Shown here: one piece after another, positions 10,537 through 18,190 of the stretch
Position numbering within the stretch: position 1 is the first letter of the stretch
Layout of the letters: each line of letters opens with the position of its first letter
Source of the DNA: Paludisphaera soli
Lineage (GTDB): Bacteria; Planctomycetota; Planctomycetia; Isosphaerales; Isosphaeraceae
Reading direction: 5' to 3'
Length of the DNA: 64,000 bases
NCBI RefSeq assembly: GCF_011064595.1
Contig: NZ_JAALJI010000001.1
Span: 496,001-560,000, forward strand
The notes under the pieces: model-generated
Database searches by the model: none
Told to the model about the DNA's origin: nothing
What the model saw: only the letters and a program-made list of their open reading frames with translations
Translations under genes and position numbers: made by a program

Positions 10537-10737
10537 GAATCGGCCAGCAAGCGAATCCCGATGACATGGCGTGAAGCCTCCCGACGCGCGGGGAGGATGC
10601 CGGAGCCCGCCCCACATCGGACGGCTCGAGCGTCGCGACCGTTGCGGGCTGGGGCCCGGTCGGGTCGTCGGGTGCCGTCGAGATCGTCTCGGAGGGAGAG
10701 GAGACGACCCGCGTCGACGCGGCATCTTGATGAAATA

Positions 10738-10765
10738 ATCTTAGTCTTTGCGGGAGGCGAGTCAA
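10738..10765 (-). promoter_or_regulatory. Vegetative promoter for the dab operon
   Basis: Read on the minus strand: TTGACT (10765-10760), 16-base spacer, TAAGAT (10743-10738). This is the only AT-rich patch in the gap and gives a leader of about 230 bases. Confidence 0.65.
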
Positions 10766-10781
10766 TCCGGGAGGCGCGTGA

Positions 10782-10815
10782 GCCGCGGTCGAGGCCCTCC
10801 GGCCTCGACCGCGGC
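10782..10815 (-). terminator. Strong hairpin behind the DUF4198-Kelch gene
   Basis: A perfect 15-bp stem (10782-10796 with 10801-10815) closes a 4-base loop CTCC, 30 bases after the stop codon at 10845. No U-run follows, so it may act as a barrier or need a factor. Confidence 0.6.
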
Positions 10816-10844
10816 CCGATGCGAGCGTCCTCGGTAACGGCCGA

Positions 10845-12497
10845 TCAGCGGCTGGTCGAGACGGTCGCCGCGGGCCCCACGGTCACGACCGGGACGGCCT
10901 CGATGACCGGCGTCTGCGCCGCGCCTCGGGCGTTGCCGCCGACGGCCAGGATCGTGTCGCCCAGCCCGGGAAGCAGGCGATGGGTCAGCCGGGGGAGCGC
11001 CCAGGACCCGACGGCTTCCCACGTGCCGCCGTCGCCCAGGCGGAAGATCCGGCCGGAGGCTCCGCTGTAATGAATCCGGCCGGCGATCTCGAAGGCCGAT
11101 GTCCCGAAGCCCTCGGTACGCCCGCCGGACGGCAGCTCAGGGCCCGTCGACCACGCCCCGGTGGCGGGATCGTAGACGTCGACCCGGCGGTCGACCGACA
11201 TGGCGCCGCCGACCAATCCGCCCAGGACGTAGAGCTTGCCGTCGTGGCCGGCCGCCGACAGGGCGCGCCGGCGAAACGGCTGCGGGATGGACTTCCAGCC
11301 GGCTGCGGGCCGATCCAAGTCGAACGCGGCTACGTCTTCCAGGAACGCGTTCTCCGCGTCCGCCCCCTTCATGTTCCAACCTCCAACTGCGTAGATCGTG
11401 CGGCCGATCACCACCGCGTCGTGAGTCGAGCGCGGCGAGGGAAGCGGCGCGAGGGGCGTCCAGGTCTTGGTCTCGGGGTCGAACTTCGCGAAGTCGGCGA
11501 CCGAGTGGAGGTCGTGCTCCTCGCCGGGCTGATTCTTCGCGACCATCCCTCCCACCCGATACAGAAACCGGCCGTCCGTCACCAGGGCCAGGCCCTGGAG
11601 GTCCTGCTCCATCGGCAGCTCTTCCCAGGTCTTGCCGTCCTTGAGGTGGAGGCGGCGAAAGTTCCGAGCGGTGGTGTTCACGTCGTAGCTATGGGTCTTC
11701 CCGACGTGGCCGCCGTAGATGTAGAGCCACTTGCCCACCACCGCGCCGCCGAAGCTGTTGACGGCCGGGTCGGGGATGTTGGCGAGGGTCGTCGCTTCGA
11801 GCGGGGTCTTGCCCCCCAGGAGCGCGGCGGCGGGGGTGAAGGTCAGCGTGGCGTAGTAGCGGGTCTCGGTGTACGACTTGCCCTCCAGCTCGCCGCCGGT
11901 CGGGTCGACGTGGTTCGCCCACACGGCGGTCCGGCCGTCGGCCAATCCGTCGACGACCGCCCTGCCCCGGGCATCGGTCGTGACCTCGTCCGTGGCCTCG
12001 GACGAATAGACCTTCACGCGGGCGTTGGCGGCCGGCTCGCCGTTGAACAGGACTTCCAGGACCGGCGCGGAGTCGGTCGCGACCAGGCGGACCCGGAGCT
12101 TCTCGCCGGCCTCCTTGACCTTCTCGCCCACGACTTCGGTCTGGGCCCTGGCGGTGTAGTAGAGACGATAGGATGCGCTCCCCTTGGCCATCACGCCCAG
12201 GTCGCGCTCGGCGTCGACCAGGACGGGAGGCTTGCCGGCCCAGGTCGCCTTTCGGGTCGCCTCGGTCGTCTCCGAGGGGACCGTCTGGCCGTCGACGGAC
12301 AGGCGAAGTTCCTTGACGTACTTCACGAACTTCGGATCCGGCTCCGGGGCCTCGTTGAAGAACGCCTGGATGACGGTCGTCCCGGGCTTCGCACCCGACT
12401 CGGCCTTGAGCCAGATGAAGTGGGCCCGGGCGGCCTGGGGGGCGACGGCCGCCAGGACGGCGGCGGCGAGGAAGATGCGTAGGCGTGGGGAACTCAT
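10845..12497 (-). CDS. Exported DUF4198-like plus Kelch beta-propeller protein
   Basis: The 550-residue protein has a signal peptide (RIFLAAAVLAAVAPQAARA) and a DUF4198-like domain to about residue 235 (AHFIWLKAESG at its start, ANHVDPTGGELEGKSY at its end). Several Kelch repeats follow (GGAVVGKWLYIYGGHVG, VVIGRTIYAVGGWN, AGHDGKLYVLGGLVGG). DUF4198 is linked in other bacteria to transition-metal uptake, and Kelch propellers bind proteins or sugars. A cell-surface or periplasmic metal-related role is inferred, not shown. It is last in a minus-strand unit with a DUF1559 protein and a small lipoprotein, whose promoter carries a Fur-like palindrome. Fusion of these two domains is unusual. Confidence 0.8.
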   Translation of the reverse strand: MSSPRLRIFLAAAVLAAVAPQAARAHFIWLKAESGAKPGTTVIQAFFNEAPEPDPKFVKYVKELRLSVDGQTVPSETTEATRKATWAGKPPVLVDAERDLGVMAKGSASYRLYYTARAQTEVVGEKVKEAGEKLRVRLVATDSAPVLEVLFNGEPAANARVKVYSSEATDEVTTDARGRAVVDGLADGRTAVWANHVDPTGGELEGKSYTETRYYATLTFTPAAALLGGKTPLEATTLANIPDPAVNSFGGAVVGKWLYIYGGHVGKTHSYDVNTTARNFRRLHLKDGKTWEELPMEQDLQGLALVTDGRFLYRVGGMVAKNQPGEEHDLHSVADFAKFDPETKTWTPLAPLPSPRSTHDAVVIGRTIYAVGGWNMKGADAENAFLEDVAAFDLDRPAAGWKSIPQPFRRRALSAAGHDGKLYVLGGLVGGAMSVDRRVDVYDPATGAWSTGPELPSGGRTEGFGTSAFEIAGRIHYSGASGRIFRLGDGGTWEAVGSWALPRLTHRLLPGLGDTILAVGGNARGAAQTPVIEAVPVVTVGPAATVSTSR

Positions 12498-12582
12498 CGG
12501 TCTGGGCTCGCTGAGGAATTCGGTGGGGTCGTTCGTGGTCGTATCAGAGTCGGGATCCGAGGGGCCGGCGCGGCGACGCGGC

Positions 12583-12810
12583 TCAGCCGTCCTCGGGGAG
12601 TTTCAGGTTCTTCTTCCGCGAGAGGGCCTTGGCTTCCATCTGCTTGCGGAGCGCCCGCTCGGCCTCGTCCTCGGCGCGGGCCTTGCGGCCCTCGTCCGAG
12701 TCGATCGCGACGACCGGGCTGGCCGGCGGCGAGGTCGCGTCGCATCCCGTCGCCCCGACGAGGACGACGCAGGCCAGCCACGGCCTGGGACGCTTCAGGA
12801 ACATCAACAT
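12583..12810 (-). CDS. Small lipoprotein of the DUF1559 unit
   Basis: The 75-residue protein begins with a basic N-terminus and a short hydrophobic segment ending in a lipobox-like VGATGC, so it is probably lipidated and exported. The rest is charged (ERALRKQMEAKALSRKKN) and probably helical. No family was recognised. It lies 40 bases downstream of the DUF1559 gene and upstream of the DUF4198-Kelch gene. Small lipoproteins in this position are common in planctomycete DUF1559 loci. An AAGGAGAG ribosome binding site lies just before the start. Confidence 0.75.
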   Translation of the reverse strand: MLMFLKRPRPWLACVVLVGATGCDATSPPASPVVAIDSDEGRKARAEDEAERALRKQMEAKALSRKKNLKLPEDG

Positions 12811-12850
12811 TCGCTCTCCTTGGAGGAAGGACCGCCGGAACGGGGCCGGT

Positions 12851-13930
12851 TCACATCGCGTCGGACGAGACGACCTCGCCGCCGCCCATCGTGGAGAGGG
12901 CCTGGTAGACGGTCGGCGAGATCGAGTCCTTGACGTTGCGGACCGTGCCGTCGCCGAACAGGAAGTTGGTCGTCCCGGGGTGGGCCGAGCGAAAATTCGG
13001 CAGCCGCTGGGCGGAGGTCGGGAAGGGGAACCCTGGGGCGGGCTCGGCCGCGTCGGTGTAGGACTCGCCGCCGCAGTCGTTCACCGCGTAGGCGTTGCCC
13101 ACCGAGTCGACGGTTCGGGCGACCAGGCCGCCGATGATCCGCGCGGGAGCGCCGCCGACGGTCCAGGTGCGGGACCGGCCATAGGCCATGAACATCAGGT
13201 TGTCGTAATAAACCGGGCCCGCCGAGCTGTACGCGGCCAGCGGCAGGCAGACGCGGTTGGTCGTCCCGGAGGCGTAGAACCTGTTCCGCTGATTGCCCCC
13301 GGCGGCCTCGCCCATCAGGAAGGTGTTGCTCGTCCCGTCCTGGATCTCGGCCAGCCGGGTCGCCGTGTCGATGCCGAACGGGCCCATCCGGCTCGTCTCG
13401 CCATAGCCCTTGACGACGTAGCGGTTGGCCCCGCCGTTGAAGAGGTAATCCGTCACCGCCGCCTTCGGGACCGACCAGCCGTTGCTCGCCGTGGTTCCGA
13501 CCTCGCCCGTGGCCCGGTTGCTCGGGCACAGGAACATGCCGAGCTGCAAGGCGTACCCCGTGCTGTTCCCCCACTCCGACCAGCCCTGATAGCTCGTCCC
13601 GCCCGAGTACTGCCCCAGGCTGAAATTGAACAGGTTGTAGCCGTTCGTCTGCTCGATGTACGGCAGCAGGAAGCTGTACCCCGTGTAGTTCATGTAGACC
13701 CGCATGATCCCGCCCTGGGCGGCCGGGGGGAGCGCGTTGTTCGAGTCCAGGTAGTTGTGGATGGCCAGGCCGAGTTGCTTCATGTTGTTCGTGCACTGGA
13801 TTCGACGGGCCGCCTCGCGGGCGCCCTGAACGGCCGGCAGCAAGAGGGCGATCAACACGGCGATGATCGCGATCACCACCAGCAGCTCGATCAGCGTGAA
13901 ACCTCTGCTGCGCCGGGAACTTTTCGTCAT
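12851..13930 (-). CDS. DUF1559 protein with prepilin-type N-terminus
   Basis: The 359-residue protein starts with a type IV prepilin-like signal: basic residues, then [20 protein letters not shown]. Cleavage before Phe and N-methylation by a prepilin peptidase are expected. The following [20 protein letters not shown] is the planctomycete DUF1559 hallmark, and the end ([17 protein letters not shown]) is the H-x9-DG-like terminal motif. These proteins are massively expanded in planctomycetes; their function is largely unknown (pseudopilin or surface structures). It is first in a unit with a lipoprotein and a Kelch protein. GGAG lies 8 bases before the start, and the predicted promoter is about 230 bases upstream. 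Confidence 0.93.
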   Translation of the reverse strand: MTKSSRRSRGFTLIELLVVIAIIAVLIALLLPAVQGAREAARRIQCTNNMKQLGLAIHNYLDSNNALPPAAQGGIMRVYMNYTGYSFLLPYIEQTNGYNLFNFSLGQYSGGTSYQGWSEWGNSTGYALQLGMFLCPSNRATGEVGTTASNGWSVPKAAVTDYLFNGGANRYVVKGYGETSRMGPFGIDTATRLAEIQDGTSNTFLMGEAAGGNQRNRFYASGTTNRVCLPLAAYSSAGPVYYDNLMFMAYGRSRTWTVGGAPARIIGGLVARTVDSVGNAYAVNDCGGESYTDAAEPAPGFPFPTSAQRLPNFRSAHPGTTNFLFGDGTVRNVKDSISPTVYQALSTMGGGEVVSSDAM

Positions 13931-14135
13931 CGAGGGGCTCCGTTGCCTGGTGTCGAGTCGGGAAGCGATGTCGAACGCGATGTCTCAAACCTCAAGGGCG
14001 AGCCGCCGGGGAGTGGTCCCACGCCTTCCGACTTCCCGAAAGGCGACCCCCCGGCGTGCCCGCGCCCCACTCGTGGTGGGGAACGACCTCCCGATCGACT
14101 CGCAATGTCGAGCCTGACCGGGCTTGTCGTGCGAT

Positions 14136-14150
14136 TGAGATTCAATCTCA
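14136..14150. promoter_or_regulatory. Fur-like 7-1-7 palindrome (operator)
   Basis: TGAGATT-C-AATCTCA is a perfect inverted repeat with one central base, the 7-1-7 geometry of Fur-family boxes; 5 of 7 half-site positions match TGATAAT. It lies 7 bases downstream of the -10 box, over the predicted transcription start, a classical repressor position. The regulator (Fur, Zur, Mur or other) is inferred. Confidence 0.55.
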
Positions 14151-14157
14151 GCGCCAA

Positions 14158-14186
14158 AATCTAGCGGGGCAGCGATTGCGTGTCAA
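14158..14186 (-). promoter_or_regulatory. Strong promoter for DUF1559-lipoprotein-Kelch unit
   Basis: Minus strand: TTGACA (14186-14181), exactly 17 bases, TAGATT (14163-14158). It is the best -35 match found in the window. Confidence 0.75.
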
Positions 14187-14330
14187 GCATCCCGGCTCTA
14201 GAATTCCGTGAGGTACCTGGCTTGGGCCATGAAGGGCCGAGGCGATCGCGAATGGCGGGGATGGAAAACGTGCGCGTACCGGGGGCGCGGTCGGCTGGAG
14301 CGGACTGTAGGGACCGTCGGGCGGGCTCGA

Positions 14331-15236
14331 TCAGCGCAGGGGGCGCTTGGGAGGGATGGCTCGCAGGTGGTCGGCGAGGGTCGCCAGCGAGGGCCAGCGG
14401 TCGCTCTTCCTGACGGCGACGAGCTTCAGGAGCACGTCCCGCACCTCGTCGGACAGCTTGGCCTTGATCGCCTGGGGATCGCTCGGGGGGGTGGCGAACC
14501 GCTGGAGGAGGGCGTTGGGGGAAGCTGGGGCGTCGTAGGGGAGCTTGCCGGTGAGGAGGGAGAAGGCGACGACGCCAAAGCCGAAGACGTCGATCTGCTC
14601 GTCGATCGGCTCGCGGCGCAGGAGTTCGGGGGCCATGTAGGCGAGGCAGCCGGTACGGTTCCCCGGCTTCCGGAACGCGGGGGTGTTCGGCACGGCCAGC
14701 CCGAAGTCGATCACCTTGGCCTGACGGTCGCGATCGCGGAGGACCAGGAAATTCCGCGGGTTGACGTCATGGTGGATGAAGCCGGCTTGGTGGACCGCGT
14801 TCAGGCCCTCGGCCGCCTGGGCGAGCCATTCCAGCTTCTCGGCGGTCCGCGCCAGGCGGCCGTCGCGGATCTGCTCGAAGCTGATCCCGTTGAGATATTC
14901 CATGACGAGGTACTGCTCGCCCCGCGAGGTCGTCCCATGCTCCAGGGTGCGGACGACGTGGGGGTGGCGGATCTGGACCGCGATCGCGCCCTCGGCGGGG
15001 CGATCCTCGTGCCGGGAGGCGCGAGCCTGCGCGGCGTCGTTCTTCTCCTGATCCAGGATCTTCAGGCAGACCGTCTTGCCGGTCTCCGTGTCGAGCGCCT
15101 TGTAGACGTGCGACATGCTCCCCTGCGAGGAGACGTCCGACTGGATCAGGAACCGCTTCTGGACGTTGACCCCGGTGCGACGGCTGCCCCCCTGGGGAGG
15201 GGCCGGGGCGAACATGCCTTTGAGCTTGCCGATCAT
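14331..15236 (-). CDS. Small cytoplasmic Ser/Thr protein kinase with altered catalytic loop
   Basis: The 301-residue Hanks-type kinase consists of the kinase domain with no transmembrane segment or sensor domain. The ATP-anchoring Lys is Lys59 (TVCLKIL) and the Mg motif is VIDFGLA, followed by AYMAPELL. The catalytic loop reads HHDVNPRN (residues 155-162) rather than HRDLKPEN: the Arg and the Lys are replaced, but the catalytic Asp157 remains. The glycine-rich loop is weak (SDVSSQGSMSHVY). Activity is therefore likely but not certain. AGGAGG precedes the start. No substrate is suggested by the neighbours. Confidence 0.88.
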   Translation of the reverse strand: MIGKLKGMFAPAPPQGGSRRTGVNVQKRFLIQSDVSSQGSMSHVYKALDTETGKTVCLKILDQEKNDAAQARASRHEDRPAEGAIAVQIRHPHVVRTLEHGTTSRGEQYLVMEYLNGISFEQIRDGRLARTAEKLEWLAQAAEGLNAVHQAGFIHHDVNPRNFLVLRDRDRQAKVIDFGLAVPNTPAFRKPGNRTGCLAYMAPELLRREPIDEQIDVFGFGVVAFSLLTGKLPYDAPASPNALLQRFATPPSDPQAIKAKLSDEVRDVLLKLVAVRKSDRWPSLATLADHLRAIPPKRPLR

Positions 15237-15622
15237 GTCGCCGCGCCTCCTGTTCGGTGCCGGAAGGTGCCGGGCTTTCCCGGAGCCCTCGTCGGGGGTG
15301 CTCGCGATGCGGCCGCGTTCAGGTCGCCTCGGCCCTCGCCGGCCGCGCCTTCCCGCAGAGGTCGACTTCGGCGACCTTTGTCCGCAATGCGAACCATCCC
15401 CAATTCATCCCTACGACCGATTCTCCTGGTTGTGACCGAGAGCGAAGCCGGCCCGGGATCCGAAGCTCGGGTGACGATCCCATCATAATGAAGCCGAGGT
15501 CCCTTAAATCGTTCGTGCTTCGTGGATTGGTCGAAGATTTCGAATGTTGTGAAAAGAGAAAAGGAAGAGGGTTCGGTCCCCTCCTCCTTTCGCGATGAGT
15601 CGCCCGCTCGCGTCGCAACCGG
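15237..15622. other. Gap between kinase and membrane-protein genes
   Basis: This 386-base gap has no credible gene. It holds the terminator-like hairpin behind the membrane-protein gene, and an AT-rich stretch (15482-15545) that may contain the kinase promoter. The best -10 is TATGAT on the minus strand at 15487-15482; the -35 is poor. Confidence 0.5.
15561..15590 (-). terminator. Terminator-like hairpin after the membrane-protein gene
   Basis: On the minus strand a purine-rich arm (GGAGGAGGG) pairs with CCCTCTTCC through one G-U, followed by the U-rich run CUUUUCUCUUUUC. It lies 33 bases after the stop codon. Confidence 0.55.
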
Positions 15623-17356
15623 CTATTCTGGGGCGGGCACCCGGGAGACGAGGCGACCCGAAGGGGTCAGGAGCACGCCCTCGGTCCGGGCCAGGATGCG
15701 GCGGCTCCCGAACGGGTTGGGCGGTTCGAAGGCGGCCACCTTGGTGAGCCGGGGGGCGCTCGGCGGCCAGTTGTCGAACTCGGATTCGAGCAGCAGGACG
15801 TGCTTGCTCTCGGCGGTCTCCGGGAAGGCGAGGTGCTGGGGGCTGTGGATCAGGCGGATCGGCCGCCCGACGGCCCAGGCCAGGTCCTCGGGCCATTCGT
15901 GGAGGGTGTGGATGGTCCAGTGCGGCAAGGTCCACTGGCCGATCGCCCGGCCCCAGGGGCCCTGGCCGTATCGATAGCTCCACTCGGGCGTGTAGAAGCC
16001 CCAGTGCAGCCACTTCAGGCAGGCGGTCAGGACGAGCATCGCCACGACCGAGCGGCGGGCGCTCCAGGTTTCCACGGCTCGCCAGACCAGGGCCGCGACG
16101 GCCAGGGTCCCGACCGCGAGCACCACGCCGACGGGTCGGTAGTAGGTGAAGACGATCGTCAGCACGAACGTCGCGTACAGCGAGACGAAAACCCAAGCCG
16201 CGGTCAGGGCGATGACGATCGCGAAGAACGCCCGACGCGCGGGGGTAGAAAGCCGGCCGTTCCAGGCGGCTTCCAACCCGGCGGCGGCGGCCACGAGCAG
16301 CCCGGCCAGCGCCGGCAAGGCGGCGGCCGACGTCAGGCCCGGGACGACCGTCCCGCCGATCAAGACCGCGACGGCGATCCGGAGCCAGTCCAGCTCGATC
16401 GTGGAGCCCTCCTGCTTGAGATCGCGTCGCAGCGCCCCGCCGGCCAGCAGCAAGCCGAACGGCGAGAGCGGCAGGCCCAGCAGGAACACGCCGATCGGGA
16501 CGGCCCAGGCCGGCTTCTGGGTGAGCGGGGAGGCCAGCGCGGCGGCGAACGCGCCGAACGACGTCGGCAGGGTCCAGGCCAGGCGTTGGGTGACCGGCCA
16601 CACCAAGGCCGCAGCGGCGGCCTCGACCGAGGCGACCTGGACCGTCCAGGCGAGCCAGGCGACGGCCGTGAGCGCCGGCGGGACGACCAACTTCAGCGAG
16701 AAGTCCGCGTCGCGACGGCCCAAGACGATGATCGCCAGGGCGAGGACCACCAGCGGCGGCCAACCCCCTGCCAGGAACGCGACCGACGCCCAGACGCCCG
16801 CGATCCAATCCGACCTGCGACCGACGAGCCGGTCGAGCGCGGCGATGGTCGCCATCCCGGTCAGGAAATCGACCCCGGAGCTGGCGGCGTGGCTCATCAA
16901 GGCCCCGGAACCGAACCAGGCGAACCCGAACAGGAGCGCCGCGGTCGTCTTGCCGGCCGCGATGAGCCGACGCGCGACCAGCCAGCCGGCGACCAGGCCG
17001 GCGACGGCCGAGGGCCAGAGCACCGCCCCGTTCTCCGTCTTCCCCGGCTCGCCGAGCAGGTAGACCAGGCGGGAGACCGCCGCGCGGAGCGGCCAGACGT
17101 CGGGCTTCCACTGGCCGTAGACCTGCCCCAGCGGGCCGAAGCCCGAGCTGGCGGCCAGTCCGGTGCGGGCGTCGGCCCCCGTCAGGTCGGAATCCGCCCC
17201 GCCGACGAGCACGTAGACGAGCCCGAGCACCACGAGCGCCGGGCCGCACCAGGCGCGGGCCTCGGGGATCTTCAGGACGACCTTCCCCTCGTCGGCGCGG
17301 AAGCGGCGGAGGGCTTCGGGGCGCGGGGTCTGGGTCTTCATGCCGTCAACGCTCAT
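15623..17356 (-). CDS. Multi-pass membrane protein, possible ArnT/GT39-like glycosyltransferase
   Basis: The 577-residue protein has about ten hydrophobic segments, for example ARAWCGPALVVLGLVYVLVG and WIAGVWASVAFLAGGWPPLV. It ends in a soluble domain of about 130 residues (from PEWSYRYGQGPW). The first loop contains SDLTGADARTG, loosely like the Asp-containing loop of GT-C enzymes, but no family can be assigned firmly. The ATG at 17356 is chosen because GAGGAGG lies 6 bases upstream; it overlaps the end of the phosphatase gene by 11 bases, so the two are probably co-translated. A second ATG at 17341 is possible. Membrane lipid or glycan modification is a guess. Confidence 0.7.
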   Translation of the reverse strand: MSVDGMKTQTPRPEALRRFRADEGKVVLKIPEARAWCGPALVVLGLVYVLVGGADSDLTGADARTGLAASSGFGPLGQVYGQWKPDVWPLRAAVSRLVYLLGEPGKTENGAVLWPSAVAGLVAGWLVARRLIAAGKTTAALLFGFAWFGSGALMSHAASSGVDFLTGMATIAALDRLVGRRSDWIAGVWASVAFLAGGWPPLVVLALAIIVLGRRDADFSLKLVVPPALTAVAWLAWTVQVASVEAAAAALVWPVTQRLAWTLPTSFGAFAAALASPLTQKPAWAVPIGVFLLGLPLSPFGLLLAGGALRRDLKQEGSTIELDWLRIAVAVLIGGTVVPGLTSAAALPALAGLLVAAAAGLEAAWNGRLSTPARRAFFAIVIALTAAWVFVSLYATFVLTIVFTYYRPVGVVLAVGTLAVAALVWRAVETWSARRSVVAMLVLTACLKWLHWGFYTPEWSYRYGQGPWGRAIGQWTLPHWTIHTLHEWPEDLAWAVGRPIRLIHSPQHLAFPETAESKHVLLLESEFDNWPPSAPRLTKVAAFEPPNPFGSRRILARTEGVLLTPSGRLVSRVPAPE

Positions 17357-17960
17357 CGGCGGCCTCCTCGGCGATCGGCTCTTCGGGGAGGTTCCGCTCG
17401 TCGATGGTGATGGGGTGGTGGAGGTCCGAATCCGGCTTGTTGCGAGCCATCGCGAAGATGTAGCCCGGGATCCAGCCCTCGCGGTAGGTCTGGCGTCGGG
17501 CCTCGGCCGACACGTCGTCGATGGTCCAGCCGTCGCGTTCGAAGCGATACATGGCGACGGCCGACCCGGTGCGGCAGGTCCCCCGGGCGCAGTGGACGAG
17601 GACCGGCCGACGGTCGGGAGCGTCGATGACCTCCAGGACCTTGCGGAACTGCTCCTCGCGGCCGAAACCGTCGCCGGGCATCGGCAGGTTCACGAAGCCG
17701 ACGTGGAGCTTCTTGGTCAGCTCCCGCTCCTCGGCCGCCTCGCCGCCGGGGAGCTGGAAGTTGACGACCGTCTTGATCCCGTAGCGCCGCACCGCCTCCG
17801 TGAGCTGGTCGCTCGTGAGCTGGCCGCTCCGGTAGAGGACGCCGGGCTTCACGACGTCCCAGTGGTCCCATCGCAGGCGATTCTGGCGGTCGAGCACGGC
17901 CATCCATGCGGCGGCGACGGCGCTCGCCGCGAGGATCGCGCCGAGGAGGATTCTGCGCAT
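17346..17960 (-). CDS. Membrane-anchored dual-specificity/tyrosine phosphatase-like protein
   Basis: The 204-residue protein starts with a single hydrophobic segment (RRILLGAILAASAVAAAWMAVL), a membrane anchor or signal. The phosphatase domain has the CX5R signature HCARGTCRTGSAV and an upstream loop LPMPGDGFG that could hold the general acid. GVLYRSGQLTSDQL and YGIKTVVNFQLPG are typical of the DSP family acting on phosphoproteins or phospholipids. The ATG at 17960 is chosen because it begins the anchor; the frame is open further upstream without support. It overlaps the following membrane-protein gene. Confidence 0.82.
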   Translation of the reverse strand: MRRILLGAILAASAVAAAWMAVLDRQNRLRWDHWDVVKPGVLYRSGQLTSDQLTEAVRRYGIKTVVNFQLPGGEAAEERELTKKLHVGFVNLPMPGDGFGREEQFRKVLEVIDAPDRRPVLVHCARGTCRTGSAVAMYRFERDGWTIDDVSAEARRQTYREGWIPGYIFAMARNKPDSDLHHPITIDERNLPEEPIAEEAADER

Positions 17961-18140
17961 TCGGCCCCATCCTGTCTGAAGAGTCGAACCGTTCCGGGTT
18001 CCTGATCGCTCGGACGCCGAGGGCGCGGGTGGGGACGCAGGGGAGCAAGCCGATCCGAGGCGGTCGGGCATGGTAGGCGAGGAGGCCGGAACGGTCAATG
18101 CGAACCGCGGGCGCCGCGCGGCGGGCCGTCGCCGGACGAC

Positions 18141-18169
18141 TTGCCCCCCCGGCGGCCCGGACATACGAT
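18141..18169 (+). promoter_or_regulatory. Promoter of the DsbD-like gene
   Basis: TTGCCC (18141-18146), 17-base spacer, TACGAT (18164-18169). Transcription would start near 18176, leaving about 15 bases that still contain AGGAG (18181-18185) before the ATG. Confidence 0.6.
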
Positions 18170-18190
18170 AAGGCTGACTAAGGAGTTCAG

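Larger units (their letters stand above)
10503..10844. other. dabA leader/promoter region and 3' flank of the Kelch gene
   Basis: This 342-base gap has no credible gene. From low to high coordinate it holds a palindrome near the dabA start, a GC-rich leader with a short stem (CGTCTC/GAGACG around 10685-10706), an AT-rich core promoter for dabA and a strong hairpin behind the Kelch gene. Confidence 0.7.
13931..14330. other. Regulatory gap upstream of the DUF1559 unit
   Basis: This 400-base gap has no gene. It contains a long leader with a small hairpin (CCCCAC/GTGGGG, 14065-14081), the Fur-like palindrome and a consensus-like promoter. The rest (14187-14330) is the 3' flank of the kinase gene, with nothing recognisable. 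Confidence 0.7.

Noticed and set aside
5965-10574. Very long plus-strand frames over the dab operon (516 and 1053 residues)
   Set aside because: They are rich in Arg, Gln and Asp with no motifs, and lie opposite well-supported DabA and DabB.
14208-15488. A 426-residue plus-strand open frame over the kinase
   Set aside because: The minus strand encodes a clear protein kinase here; the plus frame has no recognisable fold and runs through non-coding flanks.
15560-15595. tRNA-like T-arm (GAGGG-TTCGGTC-CCCTC)
   Set aside because: No matching acceptor, D or anticodon arms upstream, and the loop lacks the conserved A58. It is better explained as a terminator stem of the minus-strand gene.
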